Below are positions 37,401 to 50,000 of a DNA stretch of 64,000 bases, piece by piece. This DNA comes from Agapanthus africanus (Eukaryota > Streptophyta > Magnoliopsida > Asparagales > Amaryllidaceae). Below the pieces are notes generated by a model, which made no database searches, was not told where the DNA came from, and worked only from the letters and a program-made list of their open reading frames with translations. Location of the stretch: the NCBI GenBank assembly GCA_030015575.1, contig CM057342.1, forward strand, positions 618,045,348-618,109,347, in the 5' to 3' direction. Each line of letters starts with the position of its first letter. The first letter of the stretch is position 1. Both the position numbers and the translations under genes were made by a program.

Positions 37401-38338
37401 GCAACCGAGTCGGATGGTTCAGCTAACTCATCCGAAAATTCAAAGGACTCAAACTCGGGTGGTGATTCTTCAAAATCGTTCTAAAAAGTGAAACACTCAT
37501 AATCGTTATCGGGTGTGAAAACTGTGTCAGATTCAAGGAGGAATGCACTAGTGGCGTCAAAACTGCTGTGATCGAACAGAAATTTTTCGAGCTCACAGTC
37601 CTCCTGAGTGAACTCTTGGATCGAGCAAACATCAAGTATATTAGCATTAGGCTCGGAGGGTTGATTCCCTAACTTAAAAATGTTGCGTTCAATTGTCATG
37701 TTTCCAAAAGATAGGTTCATCGAACCATTACGACAATTGATCATCGCATTAGAAGTCACAAGGAAGGGTCGCCCGAGTATCGCCAGAATTTGACTCCGGG
37801 GGTTAGCTACAGGCTGTGTGTCCATAACAATGAAATCAATGGGGATAATGAAGTCCCCTACTTTAATCAACGCATCCTCTAACTCACCCCTACGATGGGT
37901 GATGGATCGGTCGGCCATTTGAAGAGTACAATGTGTGGGTTTAAGCTCTCCAACGCCTAATTGTTCATATACTGAATAAGGAAGCAGATTAACACTAGCA
38001 CCAAGATCTAAAAGTGCGCGATTGATGTTCTTATCTCCAATTGTTATTGAAATTGTAGGACAGCCAGGGTCCTTACGTTTTTGGGATAAAGGTTGAGTAA
38101 GAGCATCACCTACTGCACTAGCCAAGAAAACTTTCTTAGGTACCTGCGATTTCCTCTTCTTGGTGCATAAGTCCTTCAAGATTTTAGCATAAGAAAGGAC
38201 TTGTTGGATTCTATCCAAGAGAGGTATGTTTATGCTAACCTGTTTGAATAACTCCACAATCTTCTCCATTTGTGGAGTTTGTTTATTGGATCTCAATCTG
38301 TTTGGAAATGGAATATTTTGAAAATTTGTTGAGTCCAA
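34436..38338 (-). pseudogene. pol region of the Athila element
   Basis: From right to left: protease (ALLDLGASVNLLPYSVYEQL, ILGRPFL), reverse transcriptase (RRLNPIMKEAVKKEIVKCLD, WRVCIDYRKLNAVTRKDHLP, MPFGLCNAPATFQRCM, FMDDFFIFGDSFDGCL), RNase H (IMCDVSDFAIGAVLGQ, TTEKEFLAVVFALEKF) and integrase ([51 protein letters not shown]). A C-terminal module follows (LLYDTRLHFHPGKLRTRWKGPF). No chromodomain is seen, as expected for the non-chromovirus Athila clade. It is a fossil with several breaks. Confidence 0.9.
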
Positions 38339-38796
38339 TGTTTGTGGAGTAGATTGCGGAGTTGGAATGGATCCCAGTGTTGGTGTTTTCGTGGAGTGAG
38401 ATGTGGGTCCGTTCGAATTAGAAGAAGTAGAGCCTTATGAAGAATGAAGAACAGGCTCTGAAGAAGACGAAGAAGATGATGATGATGAAGAAGAAGAAGA
38501 GGCGGCGGCCGGGGTGTCATCATTATTGCCAACGTTGTTGTGCAATACCTTTCCAGATCTCAATGTAGTCACAGCACTCACATTATGATTTTGTTGTTCA
38601 TAAGCAACATATGTATTTTGTGTGTGGCCGGGATTTGGCAGTGGTTGAGATGGAAGTTTTCCCTTCTCTCGCTCGCTTAACGCAGCATTTAGTTGTGCAT
38701 TTGGGCTTCAATTGTTTTGATGCTCTGATCATGTGAAGCAGTGTGTTGCACCAAAGACTGAATGGATGATTGGATGCTGGCTGAAGATTGCGTAGA

Positions 38797-40224
38797 TTAT
38801 TTTAAAAACGCATCCAGACTTCGTTCTAGCAAGGAAACCTTATCGTTATTCGGCCGAACAAAATTGTTTTGAGGATACGAGTTGTTGGGTATAAAATTGT
38901 TCATTTGGTTTTGGTAAGGTTGGGGTTGGAAAGGTTGCTGATATTGAGTTTGTTGAGGGGCTTGTTGTTGTGGAGGAGGCCTCTGAAAATTGTTATTGCC
39001 TTGGAATTGTTGTTGATTTTGATTCCAAGCAAAATTTGGGTGGCTCCTCCAACCAGGATTATAAGTTGAAGAGTATGGATCATTTCTTTGTCTTTCCTGA
39101 AAAGCAGCATTGACTTGATCTTGTACTTGAACAGGTGGGTTGTAAGGACACTCTTCGGTTAGATGGGACGGATCCGAACAACAAGCGCAAATAGTTCGTG
39201 GGGGTAAAGCTGGGGCAGGAGAAGGTGGTGAGAATTTGCTCTTAATTGCTTCTAGTTTTTTCGTGACTGCAGCCATTTCGGCCTTCATTGCAATCGACAT
39301 ATCAAGTTGATGTATGCCTGCCCTAGACTGACCTGATGAAGTAGATGAAGTGGTCTTAGTGCTTTCCCACCAAAGTGTTTGTTCAGCAAGATCGTCGAGA
39401 AATTGCCAACCTTCCTCGCTCGATTTTGTAAGAAAGTGACCTTTACAAATGGTTTCCAACAACTGCTTAGTTTCTGGGTTCAGTCCTTCGTATAAAGTTT
39501 GGAAAAGTTGCCATTTCTCGATACCGTGGTGAGGGCACTGAACAAGAAGGTCCTTAAATCGTTCGAAACACTTCCAAAAAGGTTCGGAAGGAAGCTGGGA
39601 AAATTGATTAATTTCATTTCGAATTCTCGCGGTCTTGTGGTGGGGATAAAACCTTTTTAGAAAAGTCTTAACAAACTCTTCCCAATTTTTTATGGAATGC
39701 GATGCTTTGCTATATAACCACTTTTCAGCTAGGTCACATAAAGTGAATGGAATGACACGTAGCCTTATAGCATTATCGGAAAGTTGGGTGGTCTTCATCA
39801 CTGCGCAAACATCCTGGAATTTGTTAATGAAGATGTAGGCATCTTCGGATTCCAGCCCGTGAAATTTGGGCAACATATTGATGAAGTGGGGTTTAATTTC
39901 GAAGTTATCCCCATTAGCTGGTGGAAGTGAAAGACAAGTAGGAAGCGCGGTGCGGGTTGGATAAAAAATATCCTGGAGCGTAATTCGTTGGGGCGCTTCA
40001 ACAGGAGGGTGTGGTGGGTTATTCGCACCCAGTTGAGGTGGAATCAGTCCTGTAGGTAAGGGGTTGTTAGGATTGAATCCCGACATCTCCTTAGAAGATG
40101 ATGAATTTGAAGATGAAGGTAAAGAAGTGGAAGGAGTTTCGACTTCGGAGTCGAACGCGTCGTCAGTAGGCGCTAACGAGACACGGACTAAACGAGCACT
40201 AGTGTCCCTAGTCCAACCGGACAT
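38797..40224 (-). pseudogene. gag of the Athila element
   Basis: A 475-residue open segment from ATG at 40224. Gag domain signatures: IKPHFINMLPKFHGLESEDA, RVIPFTLCDLAEKWLYS, NWEEFVKTFLKRFYPHHKTA and CPHHGIEKWQLFQTLYEGL. After it come a knuckle-like CACCSDPSHLTEECPYN (about residues 343-360) and a Gln/Asn/Pro-rich tail. This is the particle protein. It is separated from the PBS by a leader of about 1.2 kb. The stretch 38339-38796 between gag and protease has Ser-rich and Asp/Glu-rich low-complexity coding-like sequence that I do not assign. Confidence 0.85.
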
Positions 40225-41412
40225 ACACTAACGAGGTGTAGTGTAGTCAAAAAGTAAAAATAGAAGGTGGGGGTAAGAAAACGTCAATGAGAGAATGTGG
40301 GTGCAAGTGGGGTGCAATGGATTTCTTAGCGACAAAATGGCAAGTTTTTGTAAAAATTTTGTTTTGTGGTTTTTTCTTATAAGTGGTTTTTGCAAAAATT
40401 TTTTATAAGGAACTAAGACACACTTTCAAGCAATCACAACATGCACAATTAAGCCTAGATCTAGGGTCTCCTAAGTCAACTAGACTGCTCCTAACTGTTC
40501 CAAAGGGCAAGTTGTGAGATATCCTCGAATCTCCCCTTCACCGCCAAGTGTGGCCAGGTAAGCACAAGTAAAGAAAGGAGAGATCCGCTCACGAATCACC
40601 TTGAGAAGGGCCTTTTAAAATTACATTTCCCACTTGTCTAGCCTAGGCACCACAAAGTCAGGTTTAGATAAACGACCGATACCTACAACATTCCTTTGTC
40701 CTAATGAGCACGACAGTCCTTATTGGCTGAGTCTAATATTTTTTAATTAACTCGAGGGTTGATGCATATGCTTTTTGTGATTTTTGGGGTCCTAGGAAGG
40801 GTAATGAAATCCCTACCCAATCTGGATCGGTGTTATAGCCTCTTAAAAGTCCGTTTAAAAATGCAAAGCAGTAAACACACAAAAATCCGAAACACTTGCC
40901 AAAATTTTTTCTTTTATTTGCGGCGCAAAGAATCCTGCACAAGATTGATTTATTAGAAAGGGGGAAGAAGTTTTTGCGCAAAGAACCCTGTAGGAAAATT
41001 TTTCAGTGGATTACAGAGGGCAGAAGAGAGGAAAAGAAATACTCACAGAGGGATTTGAAGGGCAGATGTCACCAAGTCGCGGTGGTTACGCGGTCAAATG
41101 CAAGGAATTGCGGCGGTTCCGCGGTCAACAAGCTGGTTCAATCCTCCAAAATTCTTCTGTTATCTGTTGTGGTTCTCCTCTGTATGTTCAGATCTGCTGT
41201 TTGCTGTTTTGTTCACTGGATTTTTCCAGATCTGAATCTGTTCGTCTTTCCGTTCCTGCACAATTTGTACGAAAACCCTTCAAAAAATAACAAGATGATA
41301 ATTTTTTTGTTTTGTTTTTTATATTTTTCAGTTTTTTATATTTTTTAATTTTTAATTAACCCGAAATTACAAAAAGAAAATAACTACCGTTATCCCAGGC
41401 AACAACGCCATT
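40225..41412 (-). other. leader and PBS of the Athila element
   Basis: The reverse complement next to the LTR reads TGGCGTTGTTGCCTGGGA, a variant of the Athila PBS TGGCGCCGTTGCCGGGGA. The leader of about 1.2 kb is non-coding. Parts match 63500-64000 on the other strand (GGACTGTCG, GTGGTG[C/T]CTAGGC, CTTTGGAA), confirming that both are Athila leaders. Confidence 0.8.
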
Positions 41413-42822
41413 TGATTGATCGAGATGTTTTGTGCGTATGCGTTTTGAAATCAAAGAATTAACCGCAATCAATAACGGTGTCGCTTGGTACCTAGTCGAT
41501 TGAGTACGGGTCGGTCCATAAGGAAAACGTGTTCTTTTCTAATTGCTCTAACGAGTCAATTCCTATTTGTGGTAGGTTTTGATTTTTATAAAAACTGAAA
41601 TTGAATTTGATTTGGATTAAAACATTGCTAGGGTTAGGGTTAGATTAGTTTGGAAAGTTAATTCTACTCGCCGTTTTCTTTGCCCTAATTAAGAACTTAG
41701 GTGTTAAGGCAATAATTAACAAAGGGGATTAGCACGATCAGGAAGAAACTTCTTCCTTTTGGCCATTGTCCGTCCTTTCTTAATTCTTAGCCCTAACCTC
41801 TATCTAAATCAACCACGACCGGTCTAACTAGGGAATCACCGCTATCTCGTAGGATAGGATACTGCAGTGAGCGGTGGGTGATTGATTTACATAGAGTCCT
41901 AATTTATAAAGTTAAACGGGCAAGAAGGAGTGAGAGATTTCCATCTCTCAAACCTACCCAATCCTAACCCTAACATGTGAGGAACTACTCACTCATTAGG
42001 GAAATAGCGACAAAATTCATTTTTATGATTTTCTTTTTAGTTAACTACCGAACTTGCAGATAAATAAAGACAGGTAAAAATTCAGAGGAATAAAATTTTC
42101 AACTAAGAAAAACACACGATAAAAAGAAAACAACTTACTTTATTGATGCACTCTTGAACAATTACAAGGGAATTGAGAATTTAAATCTAGAAATTAAAAG
42201 AGGCATGCCTAATTAGGCATTAGGGTTTCCTATTTATAAATAGGAGAAACCCTAGGGTTTACATCTGATCCATATCTAAAATTACAAAACTACCCTAAGA
42301 AAACCGGGTCAATGCACCGACTCCCACCGACAAGCACTGACACGTGCTTTGCACGGCTGCAGATCTACGGCGGAATGCCTTGTTTGGCCGCGGATCCTCG
42401 GTCGTTTGATGGGTTCTTGCGCTCTGTTTTTCTGTGATGTTTCAAGTTGCTTTTTCCATTTGTTTTCTTCACTTGGTTTCTCAGAATATCTTCTCTGTTC
42501 TTCCAGATTTCCACAGTGCAAATGTTGTGGACTTTTACCGTTAGCTTCGTGTTAAAGTCTTGATTCTTGTGCTGCCCTCATACGTTGTGCAATCGAATTG
42601 TTCATTGATCTTCATTTTTTTCTTAAACTGTAGGCATCATAAAGATTCTTCTATTTGTTAGTCGTAGTCTCACTTTTGTAGCGTTTTTTTCACTATTTTC
42701 ACTGTATTGTTCCGAGAACCTGTAACCTGCAACTATTTAGCAGACATGGATCAAAAGCACCTATTTATTTGCAATATGATTAAGAATGGGGAATATAATA
42801 ATGCAAAATTCTGATATGAACA
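41413..42822 (-). repeat. 5' LTR of the Athila element (1410 bp)
   Basis: Twin of 30190-31582, with the same ends (TGATTGATCGAGA, ATATGAACA). On the minus strand the TATA-type TATAAATAGG sits at about 42229-42243. Confidence 0.92.
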
Positions 42823-45422
42823 TAGTCCCTCTGCCAGGCTCACCGTCTACTGCACAACAATCCGTTCTCTCCCCGGGGTACCATACCGGGTCCACCATGT
42901 ACCAGCAATCGGCCTCATCCAGCTCCTCAAATCGGGTATCACTGTCATACGTCTCAGAACCAAGAAAATGCATGGTGGATGCACTGAAATATCATATTAA
43001 GAGAAACCAGGTTTTTAAAACGATACATACTTTCTGTTTGAAATCGCCGCGGTTCTCAAATCTAGAAATCTCATGAAAACATCATATCTCAATGCGTATA
43101 ATCGTAATGCATGATGCATGCGACATATAATAGAAATGTAAGCATATCCGTATATCATGCAACATAGAACGGTAATATGCACATATCGAGGGAAAACCAC
43201 TCTTTTAAATAAATCCAGTTTTTAAATATATCATGCGATTCCTAAATTCTCCAAAGTCAAATGCAACATCGTATAAGGGTGCATATGTACTATAGCAAGT
43301 AAATTATACAAGGAGTCATATCATGATGCAGCAATTCTACCGTGTAGTGACATGATAATTATCGATAATGAAGTGTGTGAGCCGGCAAATCTGTATAAGT
43401 GTAACATACGCATCATCGATAATGGTGTAAGTGTACTAGCACAGGTATATGCAATGCAATGAAAATAGCATGAATGCAGTATAAGGTAAATCATCAGCTA
43501 AAAGCTATAAGGTATACGTATCTAACATGATCGAGTCAGTGAATCTATCAATCGGCATCCAGCCTCACAACAACACGTACGGTATAATCCATCGTACGGC
43601 ATCCTCTAGTCAAGGGTATGGATCAAACCTCAAGTCAAACTCATCTCGTATGGAAAACCATCGTACGACGGCATTAAACCAATGGGGATCCTATCAACCT
43701 ATAAGACAACGAGGGTACAGACCTAAGGTCTCGCACGATAATCATTCACGATTTACAACATATGTAAATATATCTATATACCTATGTCCCAGGTCACATC
43801 CACAACAATCTCATATCAGGGGACCGACAAGGTATCAATCATCTCAATCGACTCGCATCCATATACCAACATATCATCAAATCATCATATCACGTCATAT
43901 ATTCTTCTCATCCCATTTATATCCCACATCAAGTCAATTTTACATAGACATTATACATTTACTATAAGCATGCGTCTCTAATCTAACATACACACCCGAA
44001 CCATACATTCAGTTTTTAAAAGATGCGAATCGTAGTTTTGAAAGTAGGGGCTACGGTATTTTTTAGGAAATGATATCATTTAAAAATCCGTAACGTCCCT
44101 CAAGGTATCTGTTTAAAAGATGCATACGATTCTTTAGTTTGGAAATAGGTATGGTTCGGATGACACATTTACGTCGGCTATCTAGTCTTATAGTACCCTA
44201 AACGGCAATATCGTCAAACATCATCCTCAAATCCCGTCATCATATATTAGTCGTATCATATCACTTCTAACTATCCTTTAACTCTATTTATAATTTTCTA
44301 TTAAAGGTTCCCTTAACCATATTCTATATATAAATCGGTTTCCATCAAAGTTTGCGGGGGTGCTATACGCCATCCAACCGACTTCCCCCGTAGATATAGA
44401 TCTACCCACCTTGATCCTTGCTTCTCGAAGTCGATGGCGTCATGCTCCGTCGCCTTAGAATCCACGCGGAAGTACCTACAATAATACACAAATTGTAATC
44501 GCTATTAGCACTATGTCCGGAAAACTAAAACGGCACACGGATCGCCTATAGGTTAGAACCTATAGTCCACGCATGCAAGACTAACCAATTATCTCTAGTC
44601 GTTGATGTACAAACATCCAACAACCAAATACAAATCCAAATATCAAAACTTATCATTCAAAATACGGAAAGCACGAAAAGAGCAATATAGGAAAACCCTT
44701 CCCAGATTTCACTATAGGACAAATTAAGGGATTTTGCATATAGGGTTGCTCTAGATATAACAAAACAAGGCGACCCACCAAAAATATATGATTTCCTCTC
44801 TAATGTGGCCGCAATTTGCGGCCACAGAGAATAAATTTGCGGCCAGAAAAAAGGGGCAGGGGCTCAGGTTTCAGGGGGTGGTTCATGGTTGCCTGAACGT
44901 CTCGTGGTTATGGGAACTTATTTTATAAAGGCCTCGGGTCATCCCAGATTCCTATATACCGTAACTAATTCCACAAAAACCCGATATCGACGAATCAAAA
45001 GTTCATATTTTGGGATTTTGGTCACTGGTCCAGGTCAAGAATTGGTCTCTAGGGTCTTGTAACAACCACTAGGCATCACCCAATCCACACAACACTCAAA
45101 CCCCTCTCTAGCAATTTTCAAGTTCACAAATCCACATCTTAACCCCATTTCTAAACTAACTAGAATGCTAGGAAAACATAACTAACTAAGTGATGGGAAA
45201 TATACCTCATGAATGCCATCAAGAAAAACCCTAAAAGTCCAAAGTCCTCAAAATCCAACATTGATGGGTCCAAAGTGTAGAGGGTGAAGAGGGGATCAAC
45301 TTTTGTGAAGGGGGTTTAAGGTTTTAAGAAGTAATTTGAGATGGGTCATGAGGGTAGATGATGGAGCTTGAAGATGAAGAAGGAGATGGGAAAAAATGGT
45401 GGTGGGAATGAATGGGGAAGCA

Positions 45423-45453
<31 letters not shown>

Positions 45454-45891
45454 ATTTTCTCTCCTAGCATGCTCACCCATCATCATTGTATCCGCTCTCT
45501 CTCTCCAATAATCCATTTCTTTTCTTTTTTTTTTTCTCCCACTCATTAAAACCAAACACATAAAACAAATGAAATGAAACAACACGTAACATGTCATGGT
45601 GCACTATCCATGGGAAACTGTAGAAATACGGATTTGACCTAATTGCGATTAGCGGTGCACTAGTCCGGTTTTTATTAAAACTGCATATAATAAATTTTAA
45701 AAATGTCAAATCCTTTAAATATATTTTTAAATGAATAATCATTTTAAATTTCCAATTATTTCATAATTATTGGTATATATTTATACCCTTTTTCGAAAAC
45801 CCCAATTTCGCAAATCGGGCAGTTTTCAGGAAATATATTATTTTAATATTAAATTCCAAAAATAATATTTTATATTTTCTGAAATGTTACA
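42823..45891 (-). repeat. right part of the solo LTR
   Basis: Continues the Tekay-related LTR after the duplicated TAGTC. It contains a perfect near-palindrome GTGGCCGCAATTTGCGGCCAC (44805-44825) and a (CT)n tract at 45420-45450, and ends GAAATGTTACA. No gene. Confidence 0.85.
44805..44825. repeat. GC palindrome in the solo LTR
   Basis: GTGGCCGCAA / TTGCGGCCAC arms around one base, with the same core as the palindrome in the Tekay-like LTR at 24537-24557. Confidence 0.85.
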
Positions 45892-45896
45892 ACGGA

Positions 45897-47012
45897 CACA
45901 GTACAAGATTCAGACTTGTCTTACGAGACTGCAGAGATTAAATACCGACGCGGAGTTATCACCTTCCCTGTTTTCAAAAAGGATATTGTTACTCTATTTA
46001 GTAGCCCTTTTCTTTCGTTTAAAATCTTGTATCCGTTGAACTTCTTAGTTTGAATGCAATAAAGTTGTGAATTGTGAATACCTACTTTTGTTTGACTCAC
46101 TATATTTAGATCTTAAGCTTATTCGACATCATGGTTCACTACCGCACCCCCTGACTCTCTTTTCGATTAAGTTGCATCTTGCCACTGCCCCTGTCTAAAA
46201 TTGTCAAACTCACACTCTTTCTAAATTATATCTCTCCCTGATTTTGAATCTGATTTCATCCTTTATCTTTATATCATTCTGGACAGCCCCATTCCTCCTC
46301 ACATTTCTCCCATTCGGGTGCTTTCTCACGGCGTCGATCTTCAATATATATAACGCAATCCATTCTCTGACTAGTTTATTGCACCTTACCAATGTTATTT
46401 TTCCGTTGCTATAATTATAATCAGTACGTTTACTATTTTAAAATTTTAGAGTTTTGCCTATTTATAATAAGATAGATTTCCATTATGTGTTAATAAGTAT
46501 TTTTAGTTACTTTCCCGAATTTCTTTACTATTTCTAAGTGTTAGAATTGTTTTGATTTCCATTATATATTTTATTTTCTAGTGAATTTTCCATACTAATG
46601 CTTTTGTTGTTTTCGTTGCTATCTCGCTTATTCTTCGTTTTAATTTTTCGACACTTTTACCTTATACATATTCTGAAGTTATTTTGTATTTGTTTGAATT
46701 GTAATCTCACCAAATTAGTTTTGATTCTTAAGGCCTATCAGTCAATCCCTCACAATTGTTTATTATTGTTTTTTTTCCGTGTGCTGTATATATATAGTTT
46801 ATCATTATAAATGGTTATGCCCTGTGCTTACTTATGATTATTATTTTAGCTACGCTATTTCTTATATATATAAATAATTATGATTTTTATCTAGCCGCTT
46901 TTACGTAAACAACTATATAGTAGTATTTGATTTTGTGGCTTTTTGGATATTATTTTATAACTTATCGTTTATTTTAAATTTCAAGGACGAAACTTTTGTA
47001 AGGGTGGTATGA
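45897..47012 (+). other. 3' internal region and PPT of the non-autonomous element
   Basis: About 1.1 kb, AT-rich, no credible ORF. It ends with TTTCAAGGACGAAACTTTTG and the PPT TAAGGGTGGTATGA (46999-47012), directly before the LTR. The AAGGACGAAA block before the PPT is like that of Tekay-type elements. Confidence 0.75.
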
Positions 47013-50000
47013 TGTAATACCCAGTTCTTTTTGTACGACAATATTCGTATTTATATAAAGTGTTGTTTACAAAATTTGTTTATTTATATTTATATTTATT
47101 TTATTTATTTTACAACCCTAACCTATACTTTTACCCAAATAGTTTTCACTAAACAAACCTAACTCAAAGCCTAAGTCCATCTTTAACCTCACTTCATTTT
47201 CTTTCTAAATTTTTCTTGAGCCCAAGCCCAACAAGCCCAATGGTCCTTCACTCTTTTTTTCCCAACAGATACCTTGTCAAATTTCAAAATAAATATATCC
47301 TCATTTAAACCCAAATCTTACACAAATAAATCTCATTAAATACCTTATAAATTATATTCCCGTTACCCTCTCTCTCTTCTTTAAAATTCTTATCACCCAC
47401 GTTTTCTCTCTCTTTCCCTCACCCACGTTCTCGCTCTCTCTCCCTACTCCACGTCTCTCTCTCTCTATTATCACCCCACGTTTCTCTCTCTCTCTCTCTC
47501 TCTCTCTCCTCTCGATCCCTCTCTTCCTCTTCTCCCTCTCTCTCTTCCCCCCGCTTCTCCCTCCACATCCCCTACGAGAACCCCGCACTCGCCTCCATCA
47601 CCAACCCCGTCGGCTCACCCCACCGCCACTGGCAGACTCCCTCCAGCACCTGCCCCGAGCTCTCCCCGCTCACCTCCCTCTCCTCCATGCTACCGACCTA
47701 GCAACGAACCTAAGAACCCGCACCCCCCGTCGCCATCGCCCCACGCCGTCGACCCACGTCGTCGACCTCACAACCCATCACCCGCAGCCATCGCTTTCTC
47801 CAAGCCACCGGCTGCAACCCTTCCTTCGCGACAATGAGACCCACTGCAACCCAAACCGATCCCTGCACACCTCGCCGACGAACTGCAACGCTACCCCAGC
47901 TTCGCCACACCCACCATCGAGCACCACCGCCATCACCCGACGCTCGCAACTCACGCCCGCACCCATCGCCTTGCCTCCTCGTCGTCGTCGCTACCCCACT
48001 GCCTAACCCACGTCGTCGGCCTCCTCACTTTGCCTCCTCCCCTCCTCGACCATCGCCTAACTTCCCTCTCCCTCCTCCATGCTATTAACCGCAACGACCC
48101 AACACCCGAACCCAACGCCCTCGTCCCTGCACCTCGCCTGCACCCTCTCCGGAGCTCGACCCCTTATCGCCATCATTCTGCACTCGCCTACACCTCCTTC
48201 TTCTTCCCCGACAAGAACCTATCTCCCCGCAATAACCCTACTGCAAACTCCTGCACCCATCACTGCCTCCAACGCCCAACTCGCCACCGACACCCCTCAC
48301 TGCAGTCGCAACTCCTAGCCGCCGCTTGAGTTCTCGGCGTCTTCAGCCATTACTGTAACTTCAGATCCCCCACCGCTTCCACAGAACCCCATCAAGCTAG
48401 CCCAAGCTTCAAACCAAGTACTAGTCATTTCATCGAGCACTTGCATCTATCGTCAATCGCCGCTATTCCAGCCGACGTTGTCGCCGTAAAAGCCGTGGCT
48501 TCATTCTCCGTGTCCGTCATCGTCGTCAAATCTGTAGCCATCGTGACGCCAGTACACGCCTGTCGCAACCACCGAGCCATCAAGCCCAAGATCAAGCTCC
48601 AACGAGGCTAAACCTTTGCCGTGTATGCGTCGTGATCGCTCCATTGCCATTGCCATTGCTGTAGATCACCGTTGTTTCCTCGTCGCTGCCACATCGTCGT
48701 CGATACGTCGTCAGGCAGGTTTAAATACTTGCTTCATGTTATTATATATAACCATTTCAATTGAGATTCAATATTATTATAAGTGTTTGATGCAAACCAT
48801 AATCTGAAACCCCCCCTTATAATGACGGAAATTGAACATAACAGTTGGCCCAAGTGATAAATAATACTATGTTAAGATTTGGCTTGAAAATACGGATTTT
48901 AACACCGTGAAATGTCATCCCCATTTAGACACGTCAAACCTGAAAATTTCCGTACCTGGAATTTGTGAAAATCCATAGTTAATTGGTTACACACCTGAAT
49001 GTTGCGTTCGTGGGCTCATATCGAATCCGACTCGACGAACTAGACCCCACATTATTTATAATATGTTCCTATTCTAAAAAGGTGATGGAAACTGGTTAGG
49101 AGTTCGGCTCTGGACTGCAGTTCAGAGCAGCACTGGCTGTCGATACAAGAATTGAAATGCTTCCACGTCTCTGTGTGAAAATGTTATTATGCGTAATCCT
49201 ATACCGTAGCGAAGATAAATCTGTTAGATAACTATTGGAAGTGATTTCGTTCGTTTTCTCCATCGTTTACTATTTTAATCACATTTTAAACCATTAGTGC
49301 ATACGGCAGTCCCAAGCGGGGACAGAACGTATACCCCAATATTATACGGTGCATAACTTCCAGTACACTATGGATATTATCGATCCTTCTGGTGCGTTGG
49401 AAACCTAACTAATAAAAATAAATATTATCCAACCGTAGTATCGCCTAATTATGATCCCAACTGGGAGTAAAACGTGTTACAAAATAGACTTCCAGTTCAG
49501 AAATTGGATTTCCAGCAGTGAACACTTAAAATGAAATGACCATAAGTAGAAAACCTTAAACACGATTAATGCGAAACTAATTTTGATGGATAGATAATTA
49601 AACATACTGCTTACCCCTTTTATATTGTTTTGCATAATTCTGCATGTATGATTTATAGTAAAATTTTGCGTATGGTATGATACTGGCTGCTATGTTATAT
49701 CTGCATTATAATTAATTGCATTCTCATCATATCTTGTAGCGGTTATATCCTCGTTGAATGCTGGTCATGATGCATTGATAACCTAGTGATCGTGTACATT
49801 ACCCAGTGATAAATATTAGTGATTGGATTGTGGAAAGTACGTTAGTGTTAAAGCGTGAATGGATAAGTGAAGTGATACGCACTTGTACACAATCAGCGGA
49901 CCCAGTTAATTTATTGCATTGTCGACGGCTATGGGGCATATGTAAGTGTATAACTGGAATGGGATGGTTATGGAAGTACTTATATTAGTGTCATAGGTAA

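Larger units (their letters stand above)
30190..42822 (-). mobile_element. Ty3/gypsy Athila element (12.6 kb)
   Basis: Complete outline on the minus strand: 5' LTR (42822-41413), PBS, leader of about 1.2 kb, gag, protease-reverse transcriptase-RNase H-integrase, an extra ORF region in the env-like position, a long AT-rich 3' untranslated region, PPT, 3' LTR (31582-30190) and TAGTC TSDs. Pol motifs (GWTMADIKGINPLIVEHHI, ERLAGHEFYCFLDGYSGYNQ) are typical of Athila. LTRs differ by about 5% in samples. It has several breaks. Inserted in the solo LTR, it is the deepest layer of the nest. Confidence 0.92.
28951..45891 (-). mobile_element. solo LTR of a Tekay-related element, split by Athila
   Basis: Left part 28951-30189 and right part from about 42823 to 45891, together about 4.3 kb, with LTR termini TGTCACG and TGTTACA and exact ACGGA TSDs, and no internal region. 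The left end aligns with the Tekay-like LTR (TGTCACGACCCGAA, CACGCAACGTCTA, AAGCCGAA). The right part continues the same alignment (GGCTCACCGTCTAC, CCCCGGGGTACCATACCGGG) from exactly where the left part stopped. A solo LTR is the normal product of recombination between an element's two LTRs. It is more diverged and about 1 kb longer than the Tekay LTRs here, so it is a related but distinct family. Confidence 0.88.

Noticed and set aside
40733-41348. Small frames on both strands in the Athila leader
   Set aside because: No conservation with the matching leader at 63067-64000 and no motif.
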